Below, piece by piece: positions 35,245-46,657 of a stretch of DNA of 64,000 nucleotides. The position numbers were made by a program, and so were the translations under genes. The stretch lies in contig CM060849.1 in assembly GCA_030737835.1 (NCBI GenBank), forward strand, positions 30,989,080 to 31,053,079, in the 5' to 3' direction. The notes below the pieces were generated by a model. It did not search any database. It worked only from the letters and a program-made list of their open reading frames with translations, and was not told where the DNA came from. Position 1 is the first letter of the stretch. The number at the start of each line of letters is the position of its first letter. The DNA comes from Acorus gramineus. Lineage: Eukaryota; Streptophyta; Magnoliopsida; Acorales; Acoraceae.

Positions 35245-38200
35245 AAGGGACAATTTTTAAGAGGTAATTAAATTGTTGATTCACATGAAACAGAGGAGCA
35301 TTACTAATTTTAGATAGATCAAACCCATTGTATCGAACTATGATATGAATAACCTTTTCTTCTACCAAGAGGTAGTGATATGGATGCACTCCAAACTCTA
35401 TTTTGGTCTTCCCTCATTCTCTAACCCCTTGAAGGAGAATTTTGTATAGGTTCCTTTCTTCGTACATTTGCACAGTTTCTTAAGGAATACAAATTTTCTT
35501 ACTTAAACCTGAAGTCTTTTTCTTCATGCATCAAGGGGTTATTTTTTTTTTATTATTATTTTTTTTGGGGGGGGGGGGGTTGAATTCTTCTTATTCCCCA
35601 AATCATCTGCCGCCACCCTAAATCAACTGTTGCCACCCCCCTGCACATTCCGACCATCAACGCCCCCCATTCCACATCCTGGAAGTCGCCACTCCCCTTC
35701 AACATCCCATCTGTCGCCGCCTGTTACAAAATATAAATAACAATTCACATAAATTAAACCACCATTTATCGGAAGCAATCAACTACAAAGACCACCAAAA
35801 ACAGAACCTATGAATTCGATAAGCACCCACATTACATATCCAATGTAACAACTACAACATAACTATGACATGATAAACTTAAATATAACTTCAATTCATA
35901 ATCATAATACACCATAACTTCAGTTTTTACTAAGAAAATGCATGGTAAAGTCACATCTTAGGCAATGAAATGAAGCAGAAGTTCAATTAAGTTGTATTTA
36001 TAAATGAATGGTAAAGTCATGCAAGATGAGAGATAACAAAGCTGATTCCAGTGGCAACGGCAAGCTATGTTAAGCAAATCAATGAGTATAAATACCGGAT
36101 ATTAGAAAAATCAAGATAACATATATGGTAACATCAATGATAACATAAATACCAGGCTTACATAAATGTACTAAGAAATTACATAAACGATCATTCACAG
36201 AACATAAGGCCAGTTACAAATATAAACTATAATTACATAATTGTAATTACAATTAACAGAAAAAAACAATCCAATTACAAAACCATCAAGAACAGAACCT
36301 GTCAATTCAAAAAATACTAAAAAAAAACCCAATTTACATACCTCCCTTGGGATTCAGTTGTTTGGGGGATTCGGCCATGATAGAATGGTAAGGGGGATTC
36401 GGCTATGGTTAGGGTTAAGGTTTTGGTGTGGGAAGAGGGTTTAAGCGAATAGAGGGTGTGAGGATGGTTGTTGGAGGAGAGGGTGTCGGAGAGTGTTTTG
36501 GCAAGTGGCAGGGTTTGCCGAAAGGAGGAGAATGCCATGCCAAGAGGAGGAGAAAGTTGTGTGGGGAGAGGAGGAGAATGGCATGCCGGGGAGAGGGTTT
36601 CGGTGAATTGCAGGTCTTCACTGGGAGAAGGAGAACGTTGAGAGAGGGTTTCGACGAGGATTTCATTTTTTTTGGGGGGTACTGTGCAATTTAAGGGGGG
36701 GGGGGTAAATGGGGGTAGTTCAAGGAGGAGGGTAATATTGGTAGGAAAATGTGTTGTGGAATGGGAGAGGGTTAAAAAAAAAAAATGGTGTGGTTTGCAG
36801 GCGTACAGAACAAAAAAAAATTAAAAGTTAGGGGCACATGAATAATGAGAGGTTTGGTCCCGTGGTAATACGGTAATTGACCTTTATTTTTTTTACATGA
36901 TCTAAATTTGTAGCTTCCTATACATGCATATTTCCATTACATACAACCAACCATTTTTCTTTATATCAAATATCATCGTTTGTACCAATGGTAGCCAAAA
37001 TATATGATATTTTGATAGTTTCATCTCATCAACCATATTAAACAATCTTATCTGTTTGATGATTAACCTCTCTGTGCTGTATCTTCAATAAAAAAAAAAA
37101 AAAAAATCATAGTTAAATTTATATTATTAATAAAAAAAATAAAAAAGATGATTTGTCCTTATAGATGATGAAAACCACTTGAAAGTGACCCATAACTTTG
37201 GGGGGACCACTTGATCTCGAAAGGCCTGCACAAGGCGGGTCCCCACACTGTTCTGTTTGAGACATTCAACAGGCCATGCTTCAGCAGAAAACAAAGCAAA
37301 GGCAGATGATATGACTTTGAAGAATTATTTTGCACCACCAATGTCAACTTCAGATTATTGAATTAAGCTGACTGTTTACATTTCCCACACGAAAAAGAAA
37401 AAAGGAAAAAAGAGACGTGCCTAAATGGAAAAAAAAAAAAAAAAGGTGGACAAAACTTTTTAAACCTTTTTCATAACTGACTGGGTCGGGGTGGTCCCCA
37501 CTAAAAATCACAATATTTGTTTCGTTTCATCGTTGAGTGTGACATTATTTATGTGAGGGTCCTGGTAGTGATACGTGACAGTCCATTACAGGGAAATCAA
37601 AATTTTATGTATGGAAAAATCCCTATAACCCTTTATAAACGGTACAAAATCCAAATAACTTTGTGACTTTTCTTTGAGTACATATACCATTTAAAAACAA
37701 TTATATAATAATTAAATTTAAATAAACTCTTGAATTTAAATCAACAAATGAGGAATATTCTGGTTGTTTAATCTTTGTTGAAAACACAGTTATCAAAAAC
37801 TCACTAAAATGTGTTTAAAATATGAAAAATTATCTGTAAATAATGATTTTATCTGTACAGGTAGGGTTTTGAAATCTATTCAGGAGGATAGGATCACCAT
37901 TTGTAGATGGTTTTTCACATTTTTAACATATTATAGGAGGTTTTTGGAATACTATATGTTTTCAGCCGGGGTAAACTAAACGGAATATTTGTATAATATA
38001 CCTAATATGTCAATAGAAGTTTAATTTAGGAGGTTATTTGAATTTACACAAGTGTTTTCATGGGATTGTACAGACTTAAAAAAAAATCAAGATTATATGA
38101 ATTTCATACAGTTTACATGGGATTATTTGAATTTTCCCTTTTTATGTAATATGGAAGAGGTCGCCTCCAAAAATCGCTCAGACCTCGCACGAAAAAAGTA

Positions 38201-38902
38201 TTAGCAGCCTCAACAGTGTATGTATTTGTTTAGGTTATTTATGTCAGGTAGGATTTTGGTTGGATAGTACGGTGGGTAAGCATGTGGTAATTAACCTGAT
38301 CTGATCCAATCTCATTACATATTGTTCAAACCCACCCCAACCCATCTCCACCCATGTAATATATGTGTTGGATTTGGGTTTTGCTTTATCTAATCTATGG
38401 GTCTCTTTGGCGGAGCGGTTCAGGTGCATTAGAGAAGACAGTGGACGTTGACAAACACGGACGCTGGAACAAGCGGGTTTTTTTCAAACTGCGTTGATAA
38501 CCCAATAGTCCATTGTTGTTTATTGTATTCGGCCGGTTTTTCTTGTGTTCCCCGTCTCTGCAAAAACACTCCCCTGTGTCTTGGCACCGCTGACGCCCGC
38601 CGACACCAATCCAATTGTTTGGAGTTATGATTACAAAAGAAAAACTCACATTTTTTTTTCTTGTCATCCATTCATTCACACTTCTCTAACAAAATAAAAC
38701 CAAAATACATTTACTCATACGTACAGTCAATCGTTCATCACCTATAAAACAAAAGATGATGTTTAATATTTTGATGCTTGATATTTTATAATATTTCACT
38801 TTTCATTTCCATTTAACATACAAGTACCAAAAAATTTATTTATTTGATCTTATTATAAGTAATTTGATTAAATGAACTATTTATATTATTTTTTTAATTA
38901 AA
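35245..38902. other. Intergenic, mostly AT-rich, one GC-rich minus-strand block
   Basis: Most is AT-rich without genes. A GC-rich block at about 36345-36700 reads on the minus strand as a CT-rich leader with CCCTAACC and an apparent donor GGGAG|GTATGT near 36344. This resembles the transposon 5' exons at 14.9-15.3 kb and 50.8-51.2 kb in style, but no partner exons or terminal repeats are recognised. The segment at 38400-38660 begins GGGTCTCTTTGGCGGAGCGG, a transposon-like terminus without a partner. Poly(G) runs occur near 35566 and 36696. Confidence 0.55.
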
Positions 38903-39045
38903 TTCGTAGCAAAATGTTTTCTGATACGAGGCTTTTGCAATGATAATAGCAACGAACATATTTCGTCGAGAAATGTTATTAGCTACGAAATTGGAGGATT
39001 TTGCTACGAAACATTTCGCAGCTAATGCTTGCATTTCTTGTAGTG
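38903..39045. mobile_element. CACTA-type transposon terminus (orphan end)
   Basis: The segment ends TTTCTTGTAGTG, that is, CACTACAAGAAA inward on the minus strand, the standard CACTA end. Sub-terminal GCTACGAAA/TTCGTAGC motifs repeat at about 38904, 38972 and 39003. No opposite CACTA end is recognised to the left, so it is a remnant or a truncated element. Confidence 0.7.
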
Positions 39046-39427
39046 TAAGTTGTTCTTGTTAGTTTTCGAATGTTTTACGTATTGGATGTCATGAATATTT
39101 TGAGATAAAAATATTTTTTATGTTAGAACAACTTAGCACGTAATGAATATATGGAATAAATACTTGTATAGTTTTTTTTAATGAATGTAATTTATTTTTT
39201 TTATGTCAAAAATAGTTTGATTTTTTATACAAATTTTTTATTACATTATCTACAGGGACCGACCTGATCCAATTCACCTTAAATAGGTGGGGTGAGATGG
39301 TCATGAATTTGAAGATATAAAACCGAAATGGGATGAAATGGGTATGGATATCAAGTTATAAAAACCGAGCTAGGTGGGACGAGACGGATATGGAGTCCAA
39401 CGTTATAAAGCTGGATTTTGAGTTATG

Positions 39428-41430
39428 TTTTTTTTTTAATTGGTAATTTACGACTTTGTATTTCTTTTCTATGAGAATGTACAAAATTTATACAAAAGGA
39501 TTTGAAAAGGAGAAGAAGAGAAGCTAGCAGTGGAGACCTGCCAACCCCTAATTCTTCCCTTTAGAGATCTAAGAGCTTGCACCCCTTACAGAAATCTTTT
39601 TTTTAGTAGTGCCAAAAAACTAGCTAAAAATGCCATTGTTAGCTCCTAATGAAAATTGTTCCTGCTTTGTTAGCTTCCATAGCATCATTGAGCTCCGGTC
39701 AGGACTAGTGGGGGAGGATGAAATCCTCACCCCTTGATTGTCGTCTAGAAGCCAAAATGTCTGCTGGAGAGTTCCCTTTGCGGAATATATGTGTGAATCT
39801 CCATTCCCCAGCTGATTGAGACCTTGTGATAAAGATCTCTTTAGACGAACTGCAGTCCAAGGTATATTTCCTCTCCCTTTTGCCCATGCCAAAGCAGTTG
39901 TTGAGTCAGTTTCGAACCAATTTTTTTTGTCACCGTGATGAATTCCCAATTGGAGACCAACCACTATACCTTGCAATTCTAGAAGATTGATGGATGGGAG
40001 TGCCAAACATCCTCCAGATCCCACAAGAAACTGAGCAAAGGAGTCAGGAAGAAGGGCGCCATACCCCCCCTCTATCGTCGGTGAGCGAACCATCCGAATT
40101 GGACTTGACCCAACCCTTAGGTTGGGGAGTCCCAAATGACAGACTTATGAATGGTTGGGGTCTCACTGATATTCACCTTGAAAGCTTGGGAAATCTGTAA
40201 TAACTCAGGGGTGATTATGGATTTTAGAGTCACAATCTGGAATCGAAGTGAGATTTCAATTTGTACATGTCTCAAAACCCCTGTTGCATTAGTGATTTTC
40301 CTTTTGAAAGTTCTTGCATTCTTTTCCTGCCAAATAACCCACAGAGTGCTAGAAAAAATATATAGGAGAGGCTTTGTGACATTATTTTGGGGGATATTTT
40401 TCAACCAGTCCGGGAGCAGAGACAGCGAGCAAGGAAGACTCCCAAGGACTTGCAAATCTCTTAGGAGAGCTGACCAAAGCAGTTGGGAGAAGGGGCGTTG
40501 GAGAGCCAAATGATCTGCGCTTTCTGGAGCCGAGGAGCATAGATGGCAAGTAGTTGATTGGACCAATCCTTTGCGAAATAGCCTGTCAAGGGTGGGTAGT
40601 TTGTTCTGAAAAAAATTGCCAAGAACAGAAGCTATGCCGTTGGGATTGCACTGATTGCCACAATCAGGCTGCCCAAGAGGGGGAAGTTGAAGGAATTCGT
40701 TGAGCATGCCATGCGTCCTTGAAGCTAAGACGACCTGTATGACTAGCAGGCCAGATCAGAATGTCATTTCCCGAGCGTCCAACATCAAGTTGGGTGATTT
40801 CCAAGGGCGGACCGACGGGGGGGGGGGGGGCAAGCTGGGGCCCGGGCCCCCCCAAAAGAATTTGAAAACTTTTAAATAGTGGCCATGCATAATGCATTTC
40901 ATATGGTTCTAAATCAATTAATCCCAACCCATTAGCCCAAGAAAGAGTAGTTGATATATAAGTTGTGTGTGACAGGTGACCAAGTGGGATCCATTGAAAT
41001 AAATCACTGATTTCATCCCATAGAGCTTCAAGTGAGGAGTTCCATCGAGCAGGCTTTGACCATTTTCCATCTTTAATGAGAACACTTAGGGGTGTTTGAT
41101 GGAGAGGGCCCCATGTGAGGAGCGCCCTTCCCAAAGCCTCTTCAAGTCCACGTCCATTTAGCCAGGGATCAAACCAGATGTTGATGGAATGGCCTTCAAA
41201 TATTACATATCTTACCTTGCTTGCCAACCATCCCCTTGCACTAAGAATTTGTCTCTAGGCACTTGAGCAGCATGAGGTTGGTTCATGACTCCAAATGTAT
41301 GTTAGCATTTCAGAGGTATCTCTTGTTCACCCATATTGACCATAAGGAAGGGTTGCCACAAGCAAGGTCCCAATACCTCACACCCATTGCTCCATTGTTC
41401 CAATCCTGAAGCCTTTTCAATCCCAATCTT
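39428..41430 (-). mobile_element. LINE (non-LTR retrotransposon), 5'-truncated, broken
   Basis: It reads on the minus strand from about 41430 to a poly(A) tail seen as a T run at 39428-39437. Order: end of the reverse transcriptase region (LWSIWVNKRYL near 41320), a WFDPWLNGRGLEEA block near 41160, DILIWPASHTGRLSFKDAW near 40740, the zinc-binding CHLCSSAPESADHL near 40530, then RNase H with a WFETDSTTALAWAKG block near 39895 and an HIYRKGNSPADILAS-like end near 39760. Endonuclease and most of the reverse transcriptase are absent. Stops and frame changes separate the parts. About 200 bp of hAT-type sequence sits at 40804-41003. No target duplication was found. Confidence 0.88.
40804..41003. 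mobile_element. hAT-type terminal fragment inside the LINE
   Basis: It begins AGGGCGGACCGACGG followed by a G run and CAAGCTGGGG, the typical right end of the hAT family found at 61256-62269. About 185 bp match 62043-62269, including CCATATGAAATGCATTATGC. The opposite hAT end is missing. Within the LINE frame it lies between the blocks LFQWIPLG and LEITQLDVG. Confidence 0.75.
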
Positions 41431-42921
41431 AACTCTAATATAATATGACCCACTGTCATCCCTGTTCTTTGGAATTTCTGATTTAAGTGACGACTACAAC
41501 AACAATGTCTGTAAGACCATTTTATAGGTTGGTGTTAATGTTTCTCTTTCATGGTATGTTCATTAGCCGGCTCATGCCATGCTTTCTAGTACTAATATTG
41601 ATCTAATCCATTACATGGTTATAAATCATTAAGTTCTTAGAAATAAAAATACTTTGGGACTACCGATTGCGACAATTGGACACATCTTATACAAAAAGAA
41701 TTTTTTTTATTTTAGAATTGCTCATGATTTATTTTAAGAAACGATAACATGTCAGAGTTTTAGTATACTACATCATGAAGTCTGTGGAGAGACATGAGAC
41801 TCTCAAATAGTATAACAAGTCACACTAGCCAAAATCCACAATCAAAAGTAGAAGAAGAATAACAACTCCAAGAAGATGTGAAAAAAATATTGTCAATTTG
41901 ATTTTTCACTACAAGATTCAAGCTTATATCTAAAATTGAACAAAATGACAAGCTTGCACAATTATATTTTAGGTGGCCAGTGTTGATTTTGTGGGATGAT
42001 CTCACTATGCATTGGTAGGAGGAGGCTTATATAAAGTGGTGGTCAATGCATAGGCAAAAGGAGGCTTGTGATATTTCAAGTTATGAGAAAATGGTGGGTG
42101 GTTTGGGAAGTCCAAGTTAGGGTAATGATGAAATGAATGAGGTGTTTGGTAGTGGAAAATGTAGAAGATGGATAGTGGTAGACACAAGTGTAGATAAATT
42201 TGGTGGACATGGAAGATGATTGAGTTTGAGACGCGAGGATTCGCTATCCTTAAACTGATAGTTGCCTCTACTCAAGATGAGTTTGTTAAGAGGTTCTGAC
42301 AAATTCACTTCCAGGATACAACAAACTCTGAGAGTCTGCAGATAGCAACTCTAAGGAATTCTCATAACACTCTTCAAAAAAAAAAAAAAAACTAATAGTC
42401 AAAGTGTTCCATTAACACCCTTTAAATAAGTTCTGAAGGGATGCATTTGCATCCTTTCATAATTTCAGTTATCACCTGTGGGAAGAGGTGTCTGTTATGA
42501 AAATATGACGGGATGCATGCATTGGGGAAGTGTCAGTTGACCAAAAAAATTGAATTTCAAAAAATATGAAATCCAGTAAAAAATTATCATGTTATTTTCG
42601 TCAAAAAGCGCCAAAATGCTAAGTGCGCCTAATAATAATGCGCCAAAATGGGGTTACGCACTGGGAAAGTGCTAAGTGTGCCTGATAATGCATCAAAATG
42701 TGCATACGCGCTCATAAGCATGTACACTTGTAACATGTATAGCATGTCTGGTCCCCCTTTGTCTTTTCCAAGATACCCTTCTAGAAGTAAGTTAACTTAT
42801 GAAGTGCAAAAATCTTTTTTAATTTTTCGATGTGGGACTATTCCCAAGCACCCACTATATATTACAATTTATCTTCTTTAACAATTGCAAGCAAGTCAAA
42901 TATAACCACACAAATATACAA
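41431..42921. other. Intergenic, no gene seen
   Basis: AT-rich. A poly(A) run lies near 42375 and GCGCC-bearing short repeats (GCGCCTAATAATAATGCGCC and relatives) lie near 42620-42690. Nothing more is recognisable. Confidence 0.6.
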
Positions 42922-42929
42922 GTTGTCTT

Positions 42930-43684
42930 CAGGGTGGGCCGTGAGATTGACTAAAAAAAATGGGGCCCTAAGCGAAATCTTGAAATGAGCCCCCTAAAAT
43001 AATAATTTTTTTATTTTTACTATTTGAATTTTTTTTTTAACTACTAAAGACTAATAGAAAGGGGTAAACAAGACTAAAAGAAAAACAAAGAGAAAATATT
43101 GAATTTTTTAAAATAAGAGATAAATTATACTCAAATCAGAAATTTTGAATAAAATATAAAATAAATAAAAATAAATAAATAAACATGAAAAAAAATGAAA
43201 AAATATATAAATATGATATGAAAAATAATGTGTAAACCGGCCAGTATGATTTTTTTTTTATGAATCACACAAATAAAATCTCAATAAAATGGGAACAAAA
43301 TAAATATTAACCAATAATAAAACACAAAACCCCAATAAAATAGGGAATGAAGAACAAAAAAAAAAAATTAAAACAAACAAGAAAGAGAATAACAAAAACG
43401 TATTGAAGATAAATAAAAAAAAACACTAAAGTTTCATTTTCATAAATCAAATCAAATAATAGATATAAACAAATTAATCACAATTAAATAGAAACAAAAC
43501 AACTAAACTAAAAATATAAATATGGATGAGTTTTTAAATATAAGATAAATATTCTAAAAACAAAAAATAAAATAAAAATCCCAATAAATTGGGGATAAAT
43601 ACTTCTTTTTCAGGATTTAGGGGTCCTCCAAATGTGGGGGCCCTATGCAATTGCCTTGGTTGCCTATGCTCAGAGCCGACCCTT
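42930..43684. mobile_element. hAT-type non-autonomous element
   Basis: Inverted ends CAGGGTGGGCCGTGAG and, complemented, AAGGGTCGGCTCTGAG. A perfect 8-bp target duplication GTTGTCTT lies at 42922-42929 and 43685-43692. Both ends carry GGGGCCCTA-type blocks (42962 and 43637). The interior is extremely AT-rich and non-coding. Confidence 0.9.
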
Positions 43685-43692
43685 GTTGTCTT

Positions 43693-45660
43693 ATTATATC
43701 ACTCAAATTTTAAAAACTAAAAATAACAAAGTTCACTTTAAAAAATTAACAAAGTCATGGATATAAAGTTTGAGTAGTGCATATACGCCATGCAAATGCA
43801 GAATTTGTTTGGAGCACCCATACATGTATTTATTTATTTATTGGAAAATGTTACATACAACCTATTTTTCAGATCCATTTTGAATATATATTTGTTTTGA
43901 ATTTTTTAATTATAGTATTTACCTCATCTAATAAGATACATGTTTTTATAAAAAAAAAAATATAAATGAATTGCATGAATACATTTATAAAAAATGTGAA
44001 TTTTTTTTATTGAAGCATATAGCTCATTAATGTGAGTATATGCTCTGTTAATTTTATATCAACCCATATAAAACTGGAATTATGGCTAAAAAAAAAAAAA
44101 AAGGTGTAACAGCACTCTTATTTATTGTGTGTAAAGCTTACAGCCCCACACGTCTTGAATCAGCGCTTTTTAGATACATTTCATTCAATCTCATGTACAT
44201 AATTATTTGTCGAATAAGATATATGTTTGGAGAATGTGATTTTATTTCTTTACATGTAAGGAAAAATTTATTAGAATATAGACATTTTATTTATATATAT
44301 ATGTTTTATTACATAAAATATGCACTTCAAAAACATTTAACATGTACTTAAGTACACACTATAAGAAAGATTATATGTAACAATATCACTCACATTATCC
44401 CCCGGGTTCGATCTCATTACCTCCTTATTGGATAGGGAGGATGGTTGGAGATCATTTATCGATTACAGATATGGCTGTAAAATGGACTTAATGTATTAGC
44501 CATCAATCATTTTAGTTGATTTAGAGATGGCTTTGGGCCTATATAAATTTTGATGGGCTAATATTTTAGTGTCAAGTTTGAGTAAACTGACTTGGATGCA
44601 CCGTCAAGTTTCATAGATAAATAAAAGTACATCTAATAACATTTTTAGTTTCACTTTAACAGCCTATTATATGCTTGGATTAAAAAAAATTACAGTGATT
44701 ATTAAATCAAAGACATACCCTTAACATAGATAAGTTCTGAATCGTTGTGCTATGAGCACGGGGGGAACTATATGCTATTAGTTTCACTTTAACAGCCGAA
44801 TACTATATGCATTATTTTTTTAACGTGTTTTTGTAAAATCCAGTTACTGTTTTTGTAAACTCCAGTTACATTTTGAAAAATCAATTAAATTCAGTTTCAT
44901 TGTCCCAAATGCAGTTAAATCTAATGAGAATTACATATCGTTACATTTTGAGAGTTAAGTGTACAATTTTAACTTTCAAATAGATTTCATTTAAACTTTT
45001 TTATTTTTTTTAAATTCAGTTACATTTCAGATGTATCAAAATATTATATGCATTATGTTTTCTGATTTTATTTGAACATGTTTTGTGAAATCCAAATTAC
45101 ATTTTGAAAATCAAATTGTTGGTTGTTTAATATATTTTTTTACAAAAATATGAGTAGGTATTTTTTTTAAAGATTCCGAGTTTTGTTTTTCGTTTTTTGT
45201 AAACCCAAGATATGAAAATGATTTTATTTTATTTATTTCTAAAGAGATGGGGAAGCTGTTACATTGGAACAAGAAGGAGGGGAAGGGTGAAGGATTTGAT
45301 TTTCTTTGTTCCTAAGTGGCTGAAGGGTAGTATTGTATTTTTATTTTTTAACTTTTCGTAAAAATCAATCAGGTAACCAATGGAAAAATAACATCTAATG
45401 GGGTCTATCAATAAAACCTAAAAAATTGGGGCACAGATAGCAGGACTGAATGCATATAATTTTCGTGGGGTTATTAGTAGAGTGATAAATAAGATTGTGC
45501 GTTGTAAAACGTTTGATAGTGATCTCGTGTATATTTTGTGAAAAAATAAGACTGAGTAAGTCACATGGTGGAATAAGAAAAAAAAAAAAAGGAAAATATT
45601 ATACTTTGTCATTTTTACCGATCAAAACTCAGACCACACATGTTTTTATTTTTCTTTAAA
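43693..45660. other. Intergenic, AT-rich, no gene seen
   Basis: Scattered pieces are shared with 61.8 kb (GTGAGTATATGCTC near 44032 and ATGAGTATATGCTC near 61899) and a GTAACAGCAC motif lies near 44105; these belong to a dispersed repeat family I cannot delimit. CACTATAAGAAA near 44357 resembles a CACTA end without a partner. Confidence 0.5.
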
Positions 45661-45871
45661 TAGTAAACATCACCTAATGATTTATATATATTTTAATAAA
45701 AAGTGTATATTGATCTATTTCGAGCTGAATGAACCAATTTTTAGTAAGTGTAAGAAAAAATTAATTAGTAATATACATTGTCCATAATAAGGTATATGTT
45801 TCACTGAAATTGTAATGATGTATATAGGACTTTATTATAGATTATAAAAAGAAACTGAGTGTAGCAGCGCC
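45661..45871. repeat. Dispersed repeat (family D, copy 1)
   Basis: About 210 bp match 61031-61241 in the same orientation. Both contain TAGTAAACATCACCTAATGA or the same with CAG, then AAAAAGTGTATATTGATC, and end ACTGAGTGTA(A/G)CAGC(A/G)C. Non-coding. Confidence 0.85.
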
Positions 45872-45907
45872 CAAATAAAAATAGAGGTTTTACAACCAAA
45901 GATAGGA

Positions 45908-46107
45908 GGGCAATGGCCCAGCGGATCTGCTTGCTAGCACATAAGCACTCAAACTGCAAATGAGGATGCTCCTAATTGGCGCGTATTCGACTTCCACCCT
46001 TGATTTACTCAGGTGTCTGTAAGGAAACTTCAGAGTGGATTGGCGTGGACACACGGGAGGATTAGTCATTGCCTCAAAGGATTACGGATACATTTTAGCC
46101 AAAAAAA
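45908..46107 (+). mobile_element. tRNA-derived SINE, probable
   Basis: An RNA polymerase III A box (TGGCCCAGCGG, 45914-45924) and a B-box-like TTCGACTTCC (45986-45995) are followed by a body with GGGAGGATTAGTC, reminiscent of plant Au-type SINEs, and a short A run at 46101-46107. The flanks CAAAGATAGG and CAAATAGG may be a decayed target duplication. The A-to-B spacing is long for a tRNA, so this is not a tRNA gene. Confidence 0.65.
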
Positions 46108-46657
46108 TAAATCACAAATAGGGGTGACTCAAATTCTTAATTACCTCCCAACTTTGGCCTGAACTCCAAGGTCATCTAAACAAAGACTGTAGTGGGGTTG
46201 TGTTTAGTTGCCCGATTGCAAAACTGATTTCATGCAAAGGCTGAAATTAAAACTAATTTTGTAGAAATTAAAATAGTTTTATTTTTATTTTTTTTGGTTC
46301 ATCTCCCTCCTACTGGTTATATTTTTATTACATTAGCATAACATAAGAAATCAAATGCTAATCATTCGTCAACCATAAAATAATACTAATTATAGAAAAA
46401 ATCTGTATATTCATTTAATTTGAAAGAGGAAAATAATAAACAATTATTGTTTGGGTAGTGGAAAAAGGGGAGAATATGAGAGAATAGGGGTGGAATAAAT
46501 TTAAAAAGTTATTTCTTTTGAAGGAATATAATAGATGGGCATAGTTATGTCATAATAAGTTGAAATAATTGGTATATATATTCCACGTCCTTCTGGAATT
46601 GTGTTTTTTCATTCAATCTATTCCACTAGTATAAGGGAGCCTCATATGTTAAATCAA

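Noticed and set aside
36317-36694. Candidate first exon of a gene on the minus strand
   Set aside because: Leader-like composition and a donor are present, but no domain or second exon; noted as GC-rich block only.
37591-38131. Possible inverted pair GGGAAATCAAAATTT / AATTTTCCC
   Set aside because: Similarity is limited to a few AT-rich bases and no target duplication is found.
38395-38679. Open frames near the GGGTCTCTTTGGCGGAG terminus
   Set aside because: Frames are open on both strands in a short GC-richer block; more likely transposon debris.
40803-41012. TGATTTCC / TGATTTCA as an 8-bp duplication around the hAT piece in the LINE
   Set aside because: The left side lacks a hAT terminus, and the match is imperfect and AT-rich, so chance is likely.
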